Shown here: piece by piece, positions 26,849-36,752 of the stretch
Numbering within the stretch: position 1 is the first letter of the stretch
Layout: each line of letters opens with the position of its first letter
Origin: Cellvibrio sp. PSBB023
GTDB lineage: Bacteria > Pseudomonadota > Gammaproteobacteria > Pseudomonadales > Cellvibrionaceae
NCBI RefSeq assembly: GCF_002007605.1
Contig: NZ_CP019799.1
Coordinates: 2,232,001 to 2,296,000, forward strand
DNA length: 64,000 nucleotides
Reading direction: 5' to 3'
The notes under the pieces: generated by a model
Databases searched by the model: none
The model's input: only the letters and a program-made list of their open reading frames with translations
What the model was told of the DNA's origin: nothing
Translations under genes and position numbers: made by a program

Positions 26849-29800
26849 ATGGATATAGCTGTTACACAAGACGACAGTCACTCAACGCGCTACAACGAAT
26901 TATTTAACCTCTATCAACACAGTTTATTTCGTGATTTATGGGCACAAGCCACCCAATGGTGGGGCGATGGGCCTTGGCCCAGTGCGGCATTGGAATTATT
27001 GCGGGCACGCACCCTGAGCCAATTGGGAAATGATCGTCACTGTAATGCACTCTTGTGGCGGCTCTGGCGCAAGCACCCGCAATTACCCGGGCTGGCACCA
27101 TTCATAGCCTCACTTTATTTGCGATCGCGCGGGCCATTGGTGGCATTGCGTATGCTGCCGCTCATTGAAGACCGCGCCCAACCCAACGACAAAGATCGCG
27201 CCGATATGCGCGGCGAAAAAGCCGAAATACTGGCACGCTTTCGCGATTTTTCAGCGGCCGACGAATACCTGGGTGACATTGAAAAAAATGGTGATGACTG
27301 GCAATTATTATCTGTTGCTGAAGTGAAATACTTGCAGGACGATTACACCGCCGCACTGGCCGTGATTGATAAAGTGTTGGCGCGCACGCCTCACTATCGC
27401 GCTGCACTCTTGTTCAAAGCGAATGTACTGCAATTGCAACAAGACCTCACCCAGGCAATTGCAATACTTGCCGACTTTTGGCCCACCACCCAATCATTTT
27501 GGGCAGGGCGATTGCTCTGCAGTTTATATATTGAAAGCCAGCAATATGCACAGGCCCATGAATGTCTGATCCGGCTGAAAACCTTGCCCGTTTTTTCCAG
27601 CAAAGATGCCGATCGTACATTGCGCGCACTACAAGCGGATTTACTCTGCGCAGAACAGCGCTATGAAGAAGCCCTCGATTACATTGAACAAAAACATTTT
27701 TTTGGCAAATCCATTGTCGATGCCATAACTCGCACCACTGACAGCCGCACACGCAAAGTCGTTAATGTGCCCTTTGTGCGGCAGGCCAATATGACATGCG
27801 CACCCGCCAGCATTACTGCAGTGGCGGCCTACTGGGGTGTTAGTGTTGCGCAGGCGGACGTGGTGGAAGCCATTTGCTATGGCGGCACCCAATCTGTGGA
27901 TGAGCGCCGCTGGGCGGAAGAAAATGGCTGGTATGCGCACGAATTCCAACTGACGTTCAGTGCTGCAAAATCCCTGCTGGATCACGATATTCCGATTTTA
28001 TTGGCAACCGTTGAACCCGGCAGTGCGCATTTGCAAATTCTGGTGGGTTATGACGATGCCATGGGCACTTATTTGTTGCGCGACCCTTACTATCGTCGCT
28101 TACAAGAAATGCTGATTGAATCCAGCCACGACTACTATGCCGCTTCCGGCCCCCGTGCGATGGTGATGGTGCCTATGCACTATCGCGATACCATTCTTGC
28201 ATTGGATCTTCCTTTTGGCGCACTTTACGATTGTCTCTACCAACTTAATCGCGCGCTGGATACCAACCAGCGCGAGCAGGCCGTTGCACAATTAACCAAA
28301 GCCCAAGGTCTGGACCCTGATCATCGCATGACTATTGCCTGCGAACGCGCACTGGCATTTTATGATGGCGACGATGCGCGCATTTTAGCGGCTACCGAAA
28401 AATTACTCGCGCTCTACCCCAAGGATGTAAACCTGCAACTGAGCAAAGCCAACAGTTTGAATACCCTGGGTTCCAGCAAACAAATGCTCGAGTATCTGGA
28501 GTCTATTGCTGCGCAACCCAACAGCCACTTTTTGGTTAAAAGTCGCCTCGCCGATTATTTGCGGCAGGATCATCGGCAACAACAGCGTGTGGCAAAACTG
28601 TATAAAGAATTGCTCAATATCAGCCCCACCAATACAGAGAACCTTTACGCCTATGCCGGTGTCCTCTGGGATAACAGTCGCTATCAAGAAAGTTATCAAC
28701 TCTATCGTTTTGCCACTTGCCTTGAAGATAAAAATGAACAATACGCAGAAAGTTTTTTTAAAGCCGCGCGCTACCATAAGGATACAGAAAAGGGCCTGAC
28801 TTTTTTGCGCGACCGTTTCCAGCGCTTTGGTAAAAAATCTTCCGGCCCGGCAGTTTCCCTGTTTAACGCGCTGGACAGTTTGGAGCGCACTCACGAAGGA
28901 TTTCTTGTTCTGGATGAGGCCATTGAAAAACGCCCCGACGATGGTTGGCTCATAGTATTTACCGCACGCAAATTATTATTCCAACAACAACTGCAGCGCG
29001 CCATGGCATTAGCAGAGCGCGCCAAGCCACTGGTAAGTGAAGTTCGCTACAACGAGTTGGCCGCTGAAATTTTTGAATACAATTTACAGCCGGACCAGGC
29101 AATTATCTGCTTTGAAAAAATCCTGCAACTGGAACCGCTCAATTACAAAGCCAACCAAAGCATGATGCGCCTGTTCATCGAAGCCAACGAGCGCAGCAAG
29201 GCCGATGAATTTATCGCACAGCAACTCACGCGCTACCCGGATAACGCCATGCTGCTGGAACTGTCCATCGATTGGATCGACAAGGGCGATTATCAGGCGC
29301 AGGCTGATGCCTACCGGCAATTTATCCAGCATCACCCTACCAATGCCTGGGGCTATCGCGGCCTTGCTGATGCACTATGTAACCTGGATTTATACGATGA
29401 AGCACTGGCTGCCGCTGAAGAGGCCATTGCCGTCGCCAGCAACAGCAGCGCCAGCCATTACTATCACGGCAAGGTATTGTTGGCGAAACAACAATACGCC
29501 GCAGCGCGCCACAGTTTTCGCAAAGCTATCACCCTATCCTGCGATTACACCTACGCCTATGATCCGCTGCTGCAATGCGGATTCAACCACGCAACCCAGC
29601 AAGAGGATTTGCGTTTTATTTATGAACAATTAATGGCGCAAGTCAGCTATGGCGATGGCCTGCTGGCATACCAGCGAATTGCCGGAACGCTGCTGGCGAA
29701 CGACGAAATTTTGCGCTTTCTCGAACACGCGTTGGAGGTACGGCCAGATTTATGGCACGCCTGGGTTGCCTTAACCATGGCCTATCGCAATGCAGGCCTC

Positions 29801-31822
29801 AATGAAAAAGCACTGCACACTATTGAGCAAGCCGCTGCACGTTTTCCATTATTGCCGCGCATTTTTCAGGAATTGGCCGAAAGCCATCGCCTGCTTAACC
29901 AACCGGACAAAGCGGAATTTTATTATCGCCACACCCTGGGGTTGTCGCCCGGCTGGACAACACCGGCCAATAATTTGTGCGACCTACTGGAGCAGCAAGG
30001 GCGCTATGATGAAGCCATCGCCACCCAGCGCGCTGTTATTGCACGCAACCCGCTCGCATCATCGCCTTATGGTTACCTCGCCGATTTATTAATTCGCGAA
30101 GGCCGAAACGACGACGCCACCCAGGCACTTGAACGCGCGCTGGAAATAGATCCACATTATTTTTGGGCATGGCGGACGCTGCATCAGCTACAGGATAGCG
30201 ATGATGGAAAACTCGCTGTTTGCAACCACCTGGCACGAGTGCGTCAAAAATTTCCCACCGATGAAAACCTGCTGCTGACGCACGTCAACATGCTAGATGA
30301 CGACACGCAAGCCAGCGCGATTCTCTCGGCATTTTTAGAGAAAAATCCTTACCAGATTGAAGCCTGTATTGATTACATCCAACGCCAAACCCGGCTTGGC
30401 AACATAGCGCATGCACTGCAATTTACCAGTGAGCAGTATTGGAATAACCATCGCCCTATTGCGATACTCGCGGCGGAGGCCAACATTTATGCCGAACGAC
30501 GCGAGCTGGCTACTGCGATTAAACACATGGAAAATGTGGTGCAGATCAATACCAATTTTTATGAAGGATGGCGCCGCCTTGCGCGCTGGTACAGTGAAAC
30601 ACAAGCAACTGCCAACGCACAAACAGCGATTGATCACTGCATTCGGATCTACCCCAACGATCCCTCTGTACTCTGTTACGCGGCAGAATGTTTACAGGCA
30701 ATCGATGGCGATAATCAGCGCATCAGCGAGCTGTTGCAGCGCGCCTTTGAATTAAATCCGGTCAACCAATACAACGGCTTGACCTATATTGATTATATTT
30801 TCGAGCGAGGAGAAATTGATCGCGCTGCCGAGGCACTGGCGTTATTGCAACGACACAAAAGCGATATCTATACACAATATCGCGCGTTTCAAATTCATCT
30901 GGCTCGCGAGGAATTTACGGCGGCACTGGAGGTATTCCGCACTATCTTGCAAGACAAAAACAACAGCCTCTGGTTTACGCAAAACGCCTGGGAACAACTC
31001 AACAAAGCCAAACAACAGGATGCAGCTGCGACCATTATCCGTGAACTGCGCGATGCCAATACACTCAATGGCCACTATGCAGGACGCTGTCTGGCAGAGC
31101 ATGAGTTGCAACAAGGGGGAATCAAAAAATTTGAGCAAGTACTTCTCAAAAAATCGCTCACCAGTGATTTTGACAAGCGCTATATGGAAGGCTACCTCCA
31201 CAAACTCATCGACAATAAAGATAAGTTGCCGTGGAAAATTATTGAACAGTGCGAACCGATTATTGCGGGCGATTTAAAAAACTGGGGGCTAGTCGGCTAC
31301 TTGCATGTTACCCAAGGCCGCTGGATGGAGGCGATTAATTGGTTCAAACGGGGCCCGCTGCTCGCCCAGGCCGAAGCTTGGATGCTCTATTTTTACTCGC
31401 TGGCACTGCGCGAAACCGGTCAGTGGAACAACGCCGTGTCCATGATGCGCGAAGCATTCCAGCGCGAGCCGGATAATTACCGCGAGGACATAGTCATCTG
31501 GCATGCGTTGGATCAACTGCTGGAACAGCGCCCGGCACCGGTGGGAGAATTGGAATCTATCCGCACTGAAAATCTGGCGGGCCTCAGCATTTATCCATTC
31601 CATTTGGCAAATTTATTAATCAAAGCAGAGGCACGGCCTTTTGAAGAGACAAGCGCAGCGTTGGAAACAGATTATCGCGCTTGCAAAACCGCCTTCCGTC
31701 AGGTCAATTCATTCGCCTGGAAACAGGCACGAAAACTAACACGACGCCATCTGGCCAATAGCTTGCAACAACAAGGGCTAAAGCGCTGGCTGTGGCTGGT
31801 GAAAATTGCGCAAAAGTGTTGA
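26849..31822 (+). CDS. Giant TPR protein with embedded C39-like papain-fold domain
   Basis: 1657 residues with no signal peptide or membrane segment. Most of it is tetratricopeptide repeats (about 40-280 and 440-1550, many copies of the ALxxxPxxxxAWxxLAxxxxxxG pattern). A Peptidase_C39_2-like domain is inserted at about residues 305-430: candidate catalytic Cys317 in QANMTCAPAS, His394 in AHLQILVGYD, and Asp412 in LLRDPYYR. C39 peptidases usually cut double-glycine leaders; here the domain lies inside a cytoplasmic repeat scaffold with no transporter, so its substrate is unknown. It may instead be a structural or peptide-binding domain. Strong ORF with no frameshift. Confidence 0.92.
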   Translation: MDIAVTQDDSHSTRYNELFNLYQHSLFRDLWAQATQWWGDGPWPSAALELLRARTLSQLGNDRHCNALLWRLWRKHPQLPGLAPFIASLYLRSRGPLVALRMLPLIEDRAQPNDKDRADMRGEKAEILARFRDFSAADEYLGDIEKNGDDWQLLSVAEVKYLQDDYTAALAVIDKVLARTPHYRAALLFKANVLQLQQDLTQAIAILADFWPTTQSFWAGRLLCSLYIESQQYAQAHECLIRLKTLPVFSSKDADRTLRALQADLLCAEQRYEEALDYIEQKHFFGKSIVDAITRTTDSRTRKVVNVPFVRQANMTCAPASITAVAAYWGVSVAQADVVEAICYGGTQSVDERRWAEENGWYAHEFQLTFSAAKSLLDHDIPILLATVEPGSAHLQILVGYDDAMGTYLLRDPYYRRLQEMLIESSHDYYAASGPRAMVMVPMHYRDTILALDLPFGALYDCLYQLNRALDTNQREQAVAQLTKAQGLDPDHRMTIACERALAFYDGDDARILAATEKLLALYPKDVNLQLSKANSLNTLGSSKQMLEYLESIAAQPNSHFLVKSRLADYLRQDHRQQQRVAKLYKELLNISPTNTENLYAYAGVLWDNSRYQESYQLYRFATCLEDKNEQYAESFFKAARYHKDTEKGLTFLRDRFQRFGKKSSGPAVSLFNALDSLERTHEGFLVLDEAIEKRPDDGWLIVFTARKLLFQQQLQRAMALAERAKPLVSEVRYNELAAEIFEYNLQPDQAIICFEKILQLEPLNYKANQSMMRLFIEANERSKADEFIAQQLTRYPDNAMLLELSIDWIDKGDYQAQADAYRQFIQHHPTNAWGYRGLADALCNLDLYDEALAAAEEAIAVASNSSASHYYHGKVLLAKQQYAAARHSFRKAITLSCDYTYAYDPLLQCGFNHATQQEDLRFIYEQLMAQVSYGDGLLAYQRIAGTLLANDEILRFLEHALEVRPDLWHAWVALTMAYRNAGLNEKALHTIEQAAARFPLLPRIFQELAESHRLLNQPDKAEFYYRHTLGLSPGWTTPANNLCDLLEQQGRYDEAIATQRAVIARNPLASSPYGYLADLLIREGRNDDATQALERALEIDPHYFWAWRTLHQLQDSDDGKLAVCNHLARVRQKFPTDENLLLTHVNMLDDDTQASAILSAFLEKNPYQIEACIDYIQRQTRLGNIAHALQFTSEQYWNNHRPIAILAAEANIYAERRELATAIKHMENVVQINTNFYEGWRRLARWYSETQATANAQTAIDHCIRIYPNDPSVLCYAAECLQAIDGDNQRISELLQRAFELNPVNQYNGLTYIDYIFERGEIDRAAEALALLQRHKSDIYTQYRAFQIHLAREEFTAALEVFRTILQDKNNSLWFTQNAWEQLNKAKQQDAAATIIRELRDANTLNGHYAGRCLAEHELQQGGIKKFEQVLLKKSLTSDFDKRYMEGYLHKLIDNKDKLPWKIIEQCEPIIAGDLKNWGLVGYLHVTQGRWMEAINWFKRGPLLAQAEAWMLYFYSLALRETGQWNNAVSMMREAFQREPDNYREDIVIWHALDQLLEQRPAPVGELESIRTENLAGLSIYPFHLANLLIKAEARPFEETSAALETDYRACKTAFRQVNSFAWKQARKLTRRHLANSLQQQGLKRWLWLVKIAQKC

Positions 31823-31892
31823 TCCATCCAGGGTTATACTGATTGTGGCGAATACCAAATAACTGCGACTATTTATCCTCAAGGAGGCAAGC

Positions 31893-32318
31893 ATGAACAC
31901 CCGATTCCTACTGTATATAACCATAGGCTTAATGAGCTTAACGGGCTGCGCACATAAAAATACCAGCACGGCAGAGTTGGTTAACACCTATTGGAAACTG
32001 GTTGAGATCAAAGGCACAGCTGTCGCGGTTAGCGATAATCAGCGCGAACCACACATGGTGCTAAATGCCGAACAGCGCGTTGCCGGTTCTGATGGCTGTA
32101 ATCGCTTGATGGGCGGCTATCAATTGTCGGGAGATAGTCTGCAATTTACCCAAATGGCCAGCACCCGCATGGCTTGCCTGCAGGGTGCGAGTCAAGCGGA
32201 TTTAATTGGCGTTACCCTGCCGCAAACCGCCCGCTATGCAATTCAAGGTGAGCAATTGGAATTGCGCGATGCCAGTGGTGCAATCATCGCGCGCTTTAAG
32301 GCCGTCGCACTGCCTTAA
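31893..32318 (+). CDS. META-domain lipoprotein (HslJ-like)
   Basis: 141 residues. Lipobox LTGCAH (Cys19). The META domain includes NTYWKLVEIKGTAV near the start, VAGSDGCNRLMGGYQL in the middle, and LQFTQMASTRMACL. META proteins such as E. coli HslJ are small envelope or heat-shock factors linked to novobiocin resistance; no enzyme activity is known. It ends 12 bases before a convergent AraC gene. Confidence 0.93.
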   Translation: MNTRFLLYITIGLMSLTGCAHKNTSTAELVNTYWKLVEIKGTAVAVSDNQREPHMVLNAEQRVAGSDGCNRLMGGYQLSGDSLQFTQMASTRMACLQGASQADLIGVTLPQTARYAIQGEQLELRDASGAIIARFKAVALP

Positions 32319-32330
32319 AGCGTAGCAGTG

Positions 32331-33473
32331 TCACTCGGCACTGGCGGCAGCACCTTGTTGTCGAAACTCGGTGGGCGTGACGCCTACCATGCGCTTAAAG
32401 AAGCGATGGAATGCCGACGGACTATTGAAGCCGGATTTATAAATAATTTCCAACACGGTTTCATTTTTGAAGTCGGGCGATAACAGCAAACGCTTGGCTT
32501 CTTCCACGCGATAGCGGTTAATAAATTCAAAAAAGTTGGATTGGTAATGCATTTTTAAAATCGCGGAAATATCTCGCGGTTTCAGGCCAATCTGCTCCGC
32601 AAAACGCTCCAGATTGATATTGCTTTCGAGGTAGAGCTTATCCTCGTTCATGGCTTTTTCAATCACTGCCACCTTGTGATCCATTTTTGCCGGTTGTACC
32701 GGTTTGGCAATCGGCATGGCATTGACACTGAGCAACTGGCGAGTGTTGACCAAGCCAAATACAAAGAGTGCATTGACCAGAATCACTGTCAGGTAATTAT
32801 CAATAATCCCTAAACTGTCACTCACCGCCGCACTCACCTGCCCTTCAAGCACATAAGCGAGCAGCGACCACAACCAGTGGATGCAAAATCCGGCCAACAC
32901 GGCATCTGCCAGTTTTAATTCGGACATGGAGATATCCGAATAAAGCGCTTTTAAATTTTCACGCAACTTATATTCCGCGATAACACAAGCAACGATGTAA
33001 CCCAGCGGCGAAATTTTTACCAGTGCCCACACAAAAGCGACCGCCGTATTTTCTGCCCCCACCAGCAAAGTGCTCGGCCACCACTCAAGACTGTCGATAT
33101 CAAACAATACCAACAAACAGGCCGCCACCAAGGCAGGCACCAGATGCACCAGGTTACGCCAGCGCAACAGGGTTATTTGCTGCGAGAGGGAGCGCAAATA
33201 AAAATACAACACCGGCCCCTGCAACAATAAACACACCGCCAGAATGGAAACCATTAACGGTGATTGATTAATCGCGGCGCCTTTTAAATCGCCATTCCAT
33301 ACGATGAGTGTGGTGGTGAGCACCAGTGCGATCAGGATAAAAAATCCAGAGAGAATGCGACGCGGTTGGATATGTTTGGCCGGCAACAAATTCAGCAGTG
33401 CGGCCAGCAAACAGCACTCCACGGCGGTGAGCACTAACACCAGATCATGGATATTCAGAAAGTTGGTTTTCAT
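32331..33473 (-). CDS. Membrane-anchored AraC-family regulator (7-TM type), second copy
   Basis: 380 residues from MKTNFLNIHD, with GAAAGG upstream. The architecture is the same as the regulator at 10914-12092: about seven TM helices in residues 5-265, then an AraC domain with FAEQIGLKPRDISAILK and FNSPSAFHRFFKRMVGVTPTEFRQQG. The two share long identical stretches such as NLERFAEQIG and FFEFINRYRVEEAKRLL against the first copy's FFEFINTQRVEEAKRLL, so they are clear paralogues. It lies upstream of a chitinase gene on the same strand. Target unknown. Confidence 0.92.
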   Translation of the reverse strand: MKTNFLNIHDLVLVLTAVECCLLAALLNLLPAKHIQPRRILSGFFILIALVLTTTLIVWNGDLKGAAINQSPLMVSILAVCLLLQGPVLYFYLRSLSQQITLLRWRNLVHLVPALVAACLLVLFDIDSLEWWPSTLLVGAENTAVAFVWALVKISPLGYIVACVIAEYKLRENLKALYSDISMSELKLADAVLAGFCIHWLWSLLAYVLEGQVSAAVSDSLGIIDNYLTVILVNALFVFGLVNTRQLLSVNAMPIAKPVQPAKMDHKVAVIEKAMNEDKLYLESNINLERFAEQIGLKPRDISAILKMHYQSNFFEFINRYRVEEAKRLLLSPDFKNETVLEIIYKSGFNSPSAFHRFFKRMVGVTPTEFRQQGAAASAE

Positions 33474-33562
33474 TAGACCTTTCTCATTGAAATCGCACGC
33501 ACACCAAAGCATGCCTGCGTATACAGCACCTCAAGAGCGATAGCGTAAACGCGGTCAGGGTA

Positions 33563-33742
33563 TTATTTGAACACGCAGTGTTTGGCGTAATCCTTGGCTT
33601 CATTCATCGTCAACTCACCTTTTGGCTTGGTTTCGATGGATTTACACCAATCAGGGCTACCCACTTCAGGTGCGCAGGCCGACAGGATAGAGGCGGTGGC
33701 AAGAATAAACAGCAACTTAACAATTCTTGTGTGGATGGTCAT
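33563..33742 (-). CDS. DUF3012-type small lipoprotein
   Basis: 59 residues from MTIHTRIVKLLF, with a GGGGAA ribosome binding site; the longer frame to 33838 runs into a terminator hairpin. Lipobox ILSACAP. The mature domain (APEVGSPDWCKSIETKPKGELTMNEAKDYAKHCVF) matches the small DUF3012 family seen in marine and soil gammaproteobacteria. Function unknown. Confidence 0.85.
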   Translation of the reverse strand: MTIHTRIVKLLFILATASILSACAPEVGSPDWCKSIETKPKGELTMNEAKDYAKHCVFK

Positions 33743-33840
33743 GAGCGTTCCCCGGTTGATGTTATTAACGCCACCACTGGGTGGATGGCATCTATTATGC
33801 GTGGTGAGCGCGGCAAGAATAACAGAGGCAGAACCCAATA

Positions 33841-33872
33841 AAAAACGCCCACTGAGAAAAGTGGGCGTTTTT
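33841..33872. terminator. Bidirectional terminator after the chitinase gene
   Basis: Perfect 13-bp arms AAAAACGCCCACT and AGTGGGCGTTTTT with a 6-base loop. The ends are T-rich in both directions. It lies 45 bases past the chitinase stop on the minus strand. Confidence 0.9.
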
Positions 33873-33916
33873 AACAGGAAATGAAAACCCGCTAGTTGCT
33901 AGTCAAACAACACACC

Positions 33917-35527
33917 TTACGGCAGGGCATCAAGGTGGTTACCGACCGGGATAGAGAAAATGCGACCATCTTTCACATCCCAGTTAATGGACCAGGTCAT
34001 AACCCCACGGAAATCACCATAGGCTGTCAGCGGCATATTGGTACCGCAGTTAGTGCGCTTCACCAGGCAATCCACCGCGCGGTTAATATCCGCCGTAGTC
34101 GCCTGACCCGAACTTGCTGCACGAGGGCCGGAAGGCAAGCCCAGTGCGACCTGATCCGGGCGCAAGCCCGCAAACTGACCGGCCGTGCCATTTGCCAGCG
34201 GGAAACCTTCAATCAACATACGTGCCGAGGCGACCATCATGTCCACCGTACCGGCCTGGTAAGGCTGCGGCGCATAGGGTGTTGCCAGTCCGCCATTGTT
34301 GTAGAGCTGCACATGTAGCAAATCCAGCTCGTTGCGCAATTGGTCGATCATCGGCAAATAAGCCCCCCAAATACCGCTATAAGCCACATAACCGCCTTGA
34401 ACATATGGGTGCTCTGGCGCCATAGAAACATATAGGTCGGGGAACATAGCGTGCAGTTGTTTGATAGCCGACACCATATTGCTGATTACCGGCGCACCGT
34501 GCATCACCCCAGCACCGCTTTCCAGGTCGATATCAACACCGTCAAAACCGTACTCATTGATAATCGCTGCCGTGCTGTTAACAAAGTTGGCCAGGTTGGT
34601 GGAATTGTTCAGTGTCACCGTCCCTTTTTCACCGCCATAAGACAACACAATGTTTTTACCCTGTGCACGCTTGGCGGCAACGTCGGCAATAAACTGTGCC
34701 TTGTTCAAGGCCGGATCAAGGCGGAATTCCACGTTGCCATTGCCTGCATCATCCACAAAGGCGATCACAATCACATCCCAGGCTGGGTCGACATCTGCCA
34801 CGCGAATCAAACCGCTGCCATTATCGAAGTTATGCCAGTAGCCCACTAACGCGTGTTTGGGCAAAGGCGCGGCATCACCCGCTGCGCGAGCACCCGTAGG
34901 TACACTGGATGAAGTGCTGCTCACCGAGCTGGACGAACGGGAACTGGACGATGGCGCAACAGAGGAACGGCTAGACACGCTGGGCGCACTGCTGGATACC
35001 GCGCCGCAGGAGCGCACCAACTCCCACGCCATTTGCCAATGGGCACCCGAGCCAGGGGCATAGGCCCAGGCCGCACTGGAACCACACCAGCCCGCTACCG
35101 TGCAGCGATATTCACTGCCCAGGTTCTGCACCAGTTGTCCGGCACCGTAGGCCGTACCTGCTACATAGTAGGAGGAGGCACAATTACCGGTTGCGACCGA
35201 TGAACTGGAAAGCGTGACCTGGCTGGATGACACAGAACTGGGCGCGCTGCTGCGGCTTGATGAGGATACAGTGATGCTGGACGAGCTGGCGCCATTACAG
35301 GCTCCCAACAAGGCCCACTCTTGCCACTGACCGGAATAGTTTGCGGGATTTTTCCCCTGCGACCACCAGTTAGCCTGATAGGTATTGCCCGCCTCTTTTA
35401 CCTGCGCACCACCGCCATAGGCAGCACTGCTGTTCCAGGCGGGTAAATTTGAACAATCTACCGCCAGCGATGGGGCAGACAACAAACTCGCACTTAACGC
35501 CGCGAGCCCAAGTATTGAATATTTCAT
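33917..35527 (-). CDS. Secreted GH18 chitinase with two chitin-binding modules
   Basis: 536 residues. Signal peptide 1-22. A CBM5/12 module (about 24-77: AYGGGAQVKEAGNTYQANWWSQG), a polyserine linker, a second module (about 115-175: AYGAGQLVQNLGSEYRC and GWCGSSAAWAYAPG) that looks like CBM73 or a CBM5 variant, and another polyserine linker (about 177-210) precede the GH18 domain (about 222-530). The GH18 motif is DGVDIDLE with catalytic Glu336. Polyserine linkers are typical of Cellvibrio secreted enzymes. It degrades chitin outside the cell. A start with AGAGAGG upstream. A palindrome and a LacI-like site lie upstream of it. Confidence 0.95.
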   Translation of the reverse strand: MKYSILGLAALSASLLSAPSLAVDCSNLPAWNSSAAYGGGAQVKEAGNTYQANWWSQGKNPANYSGQWQEWALLGACNGASSSSITVSSSSRSSAPSSVSSSQVTLSSSSVATGNCASSYYVAGTAYGAGQLVQNLGSEYRCTVAGWCGSSAAWAYAPGSGAHWQMAWELVRSCGAVSSSAPSVSSRSSVAPSSSSRSSSSVSSTSSSVPTGARAAGDAAPLPKHALVGYWHNFDNGSGLIRVADVDPAWDVIVIAFVDDAGNGNVEFRLDPALNKAQFIADVAAKRAQGKNIVLSYGGEKGTVTLNNSTNLANFVNSTAAIINEYGFDGVDIDLESGAGVMHGAPVISNMVSAIKQLHAMFPDLYVSMAPEHPYVQGGYVAYSGIWGAYLPMIDQLRNELDLLHVQLYNNGGLATPYAPQPYQAGTVDMMVASARMLIEGFPLANGTAGQFAGLRPDQVALGLPSGPRAASSGQATTADINRAVDCLVKRTNCGTNMPLTAYGDFRGVMTWSINWDVKDGRIFSIPVGNHLDALP

Positions 35528-35621
35528 ATAGCCTCTCTGTACTTATCATTGTTAAAAAAGGTTGTATTGACGATGCTTGCGGTTATACAAAAGCCATTTT
35601 TCAGGCAAAAGAAAGCCCTAG

Positions 35622-35639
35622 GAAATTGCATGCAATTTC
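35622..35639. promoter_or_regulatory. 18-base perfect palindrome upstream of the chitinase
   Basis: GAAATTGCATGCAATTTC is a perfect palindrome 95 bases upstream of the chitinase start. Followed on the plus strand by TTTTT, it could also act as a small hairpin. More likely it is an operator for a dimeric regulator. Confidence 0.5.
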
Positions 35640-35849
35640 TTTTTAGCGATGTAATCAGTTATTTTTTCGGCGCGCCCGTAGATCAAACAGCCAGTGCATT
35701 TTCCTCACGCACTGCATCCTGCTTTAGGAACAACGCCCTTCCCGGTGACAAACGATGACACGATCCTTCAATAGAAAATCTGTGCCCCATACCGGGCACT
35801 TTATTTTGTTTTTATAGAGGAAGATGCCAGCAACAGGCGCTGACACCCG

Positions 35850-35867
35850 AATGACAACGTTGCCATG
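35850..35867. promoter_or_regulatory. LacI/NagR-like operator between rlmB and chitinase
   Basis: AATGACAACGTTGCCATG shares its first 13 bases with the site at 2931-2948 and differs from a perfect TGACAACGTTGTCA palindrome at one core position. It is upstream of a chitinase, and a NagR-type repressor of chitin and GlcNAc genes would be a sensible ligand. It lies about 320 bases from the chitinase start, which is far for a repressor site. Confidence 0.4.
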
Positions 35868-36011
35868 TATATCACCGCCCATCGCGGCTGGCAAATAAAA
35901 AAGCGGAAAAAGCAAAAGGCCACACAAAATTTTCCCTTGTTAGAAGAAAAGTTCATGTGGCCAATCAAAAAAAGCGGGTTATAGATGATTGCGGAATAAC
36001 TGCCGAGATAA

Positions 36012-36752
36012 CTAGGCCTTGCGTTGACGCACTGCCTCAAATAAACAAATCCCCGTAGCAACTGACACGTTCAAACTGCTCACAGTGCCTGCCATGGGAA
36101 TATTCATCAGGTGATCACAACTGTCCTGGGTGAGGCGACGTAAACCATCACCTTCCGCGCCCATTAAAATCCCAATTGGGCCAGTGAGATTGGATTGGTA
36201 AAGCGAATGCTCAGCATCACCGGCTGCACCAAACAGCCAGATGCCCTTGTCCTGCAATTTTTTCAAGGTGCGCGCCAGGTTGGTAACCGGCACAAACGGC
36301 AATACTTCTGCTGCGCCACAAGCCACCTTACGGGCAATCGGCGTAAGCCCCGCCGATTTATCTTTCGGCGCAATCACCGCATGCACACCCGCCGCTTCCG
36401 CCGAACGCATGCAGGCCCCCAGATTATGCGGGTCAGTCACACCATCCAGAATCAGTAAAAAAGCCGGTTCGTTGAGGTTGTCGAGTAAATTGAATAGCCA
36501 GGTTTCATCGTAGGTTTCGCCCGGTGTACACACCGCCACAACACCTTGATGGTTTTCATCGCTGACCAAGTCATCCAACTTGTTGCGATTCACCACCTGA
36601 CAGTGAATACCATTGCTCTGTGCGGCATTCACAATTTTTTGCAGTTTTTGATCGTTGCGCCCCTGCACCATATAAATTTCAATCACGCGCTGGGGCGCAC
36701 TTTTGAGCAGCGCCTGCACCGCGTGCAGGCCAAAGATAAATTCACGTTTCAA
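36012..36752 (-). CDS. rlmB: 23S rRNA (guanosine-2251-2'-O)-methyltransferase
   Basis: 246 residues from a TTG at 36752 with TAAGG 8 bases upstream; this matches the E. coli RlmB start and length (243) better than the ATG at 36791. N-terminal substrate-binding domain (FIFGLHAVQALLK), then a SPOUT domain with DGVTDPHNLGACMRSAEAAGV, LMGAEGDGLRRL and MAGTVSSLNVSVATGI. Methylates the ribosomal P-loop guanosine. It lies downstream of rnr, the usual rnr-rlmB order. Confidence 0.95.
   Translation of the reverse strand: MKREFIFGLHAVQALLKSAPQRVIEIYMVQGRNDQKLQKIVNAAQSNGIHCQVVNRNKLDDLVSDENHQGVVAVCTPGETYDETWLFNLLDNLNEPAFLLILDGVTDPHNLGACMRSAEAAGVHAVIAPKDKSAGLTPIARKVACGAAEVLPFVPVTNLARTLKKLQDKGIWLFGAAGDAEHSLYQSNLTGPIGILMGAEGDGLRRLTQDSCDHLMNIPMAGTVSSLNVSVATGICLFEAVRQRKA

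Larger units (their letters stand above)
35528..36011. other. Intergenic region between rlmB and the chitinase gene
   Basis: 484 bases with no gene. It holds an 18-base perfect palindrome at 35622-35639 and the LacI-like site at 35850-35867. The long AT-rich part should carry the chitinase promoter (minus strand). Short frames here lack ribosome binding sites. Confidence 0.6.
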
